Part shown: positions 36,412-37,085 of the stretch, in pieces | How the letters are laid out: each line of letters opens with the position of its first letter | How positions within the stretch are numbered: the stretch's first letter is position 1 | From: an uncultured Afifella sp. | Lineage (GTDB): Bacteria; Pseudomonadota; Alphaproteobacteria; Rhizobiales; Afifellaceae | Assembly (NCBI GenBank): GCA_945787495.1 | Contig: CALZIL010000002.1 | Span: 1 to 37,085, forward strand | Length of the DNA stretch: 37,085 nt | Direction: 5' to 3' | Made by a program: the position numbers and the translations under genes | Notes under the pieces: model-generated | Told to the model about the DNA's origin: nothing | Databases searched by the model: none | Seen by the model: only the letters and a program-made list of their open reading frames with translations

Positions 36412-37085
36412 ATGCACCTGGGCATCCTGACGGGCGGCGGCGACGTCCCCGGACTGAATCCGGCAATCAAGGCGGTGGTGAACGAGGCTTTTGCCCGCAA
36501 CTGGCGGGTCACGGGCTTCCGCCGCGGCTGGGCGGGACCCGTCAATTCCGACCCCGGGAACCTTGAGGGCACTTCGAGCGCCCGCATCGTCCTGACCCCC
36601 GACGTGGTGCGCAGCATCAACCGCACCGGCGGCACGATCCTCCACACCTCGCGAACCAATCCTTCGCGGATGCACGCTTCCGATCTGCCCGAGTTTCTGA
36701 GTCACAGAACAGCATCCTCCGATGACGGTACCGTGGATGTGACGGACCATGTCCTTGCGGTTTTGGATGCCCTTGGGATTGATGTCCTTGTTGCCATCGG
36801 CGGCGATGACACGCTCTCCTATGCCGCACGCATTCACGCCGAGGGCGCCAAGACTATGTGCATCCCCAAGACCATGGACAACGACGTTTTCGGCACAGAC
36901 TACTGCATTGGCTTCTCGACCTGCGTCACCCGATCGGTCGAGCTGATCAACCGGCTGCGCACGTCGGCCGGCAGTCACGAGCGATTCCTGGTGGTGGAGA
37001 TGTTCGGCCGCAATTGCGGGCTGACCGCGCTGATGGCCGGCTATCTTGCCGACGTCGATAGAACCCTGATTGCCGAGGTACCCTT
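36412..37085 (+). CDS. Phosphofructokinase, probably pyrophosphate-dependent, 3' end outside window
   Basis: This enzyme phosphorylates fructose 6-phosphate at C1. The 224 codons visible start at ATG 36412 (MHLGILTGGGDVPGLNPAIK) with GGAG at about 8 bases, and run to the edge; family members have 340-420 residues. Two positions decide the phosphoryl donor: GGDDT at 130-134, where ATP enzymes have GGDGS, and PKTMDND at 152-158, where ATP enzymes have PGTIDND. Asp and Lys at these places are the known signature of pyrophosphate-dependent enzymes, which work reversibly. ATP use in some members with mixed residues cannot be fully excluded. It follows the FG-GAP gene after 122 bases and is near the xylose operon, whose product enters the pentose phosphate pathway and yields fructose 6-phosphate. 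Confidence 0.9.
   Translation, partial: MHLGILTGGGDVPGLNPAIKAVVNEAFARNWRVTGFRRGWAGPVNSDPGNLEGTSSARIVLTPDVVRSINRTGGTILHTSRTNPSRMHASDLPEFLSHRTASSDDGTVDVTDHVLAVLDALGIDVLVAIGGDDTLSYAARIHAEGAKTMCIPKTMDNDVFGTDYCIGFSTCVTRSVELINRLRTSAGSHERFLVVEMFGRNCGLTALMAGYLADVDRTLIAEVP

Overview
The window looks like chromosome from a GC-rich alphaproteobacterium, most likely of the order Hyphomicrobiales (Rhizobiales). The evidence is the gene order mraZ to ftsZ followed by lpxC, bamD and recN on one strand, the wording of the FtsZ, LpxC and MurE proteins, and dispersed palindromic repeats of a kind common in that order. The species cannot be named from the sequence.

Left part, 1-23077, minus strand. This is a complete division and cell wall (dcw) cluster read right to left: mraZ, rsmH, ftsL, ftsI, murE, murF, mraY, murD, ftsW, murG, murC, murB, ddl, ftsQ, ftsA, ftsZ. 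Seven gene junctions are 4-base stop/start overlaps. A strong intrinsic terminator follows ftsZ (3973-4009). After it come lpxC (lipid A), bamD (outer membrane assembly lipoprotein) and the first 525 codons of recN (DNA repair), which runs off the left edge. The mraZ leader carries MraZ-type TGGGN boxes with exact 10-base phasing and a perfect 13-bp hairpin.

Middle, 23078-27058. A divergent 385-base control region separates mraZ from a plus-strand set of a TerB/J-domain protein, an AmpD-like amidase and a small exported lytic transglycosylase, so the cell wall theme continues. Next come a convergent small cysteine-rich protein of unknown function, about 700 bases without a convincing gene that hold a palindromic repeat and a perfect 16-bp palindrome, and an 84-residue membrane protein.

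Right part, 27059-37085. A five-gene minus-strand D-xylose operon (xylF, xylH, xylG, xylB, xylA) couples an ABC importer to xylose isomerase and xylulokinase. A stable hairpin lies between the binding-protein gene and the permease gene. Divergent from it, on the plus strand, are an exported di-heme cytochrome c of the DUF1111 family, overlapping by 4 bases an exported FG-GAP/ASPIC-UnbV repeat protein, and then the start of a phosphofructokinase with the residues of pyrophosphate-dependent enzymes. The di-heme/FG-GAP pair is the least explained part of the window and the best candidate for something undescribed. The dcw cluster itself is conventional, and its interest lies in its control elements.
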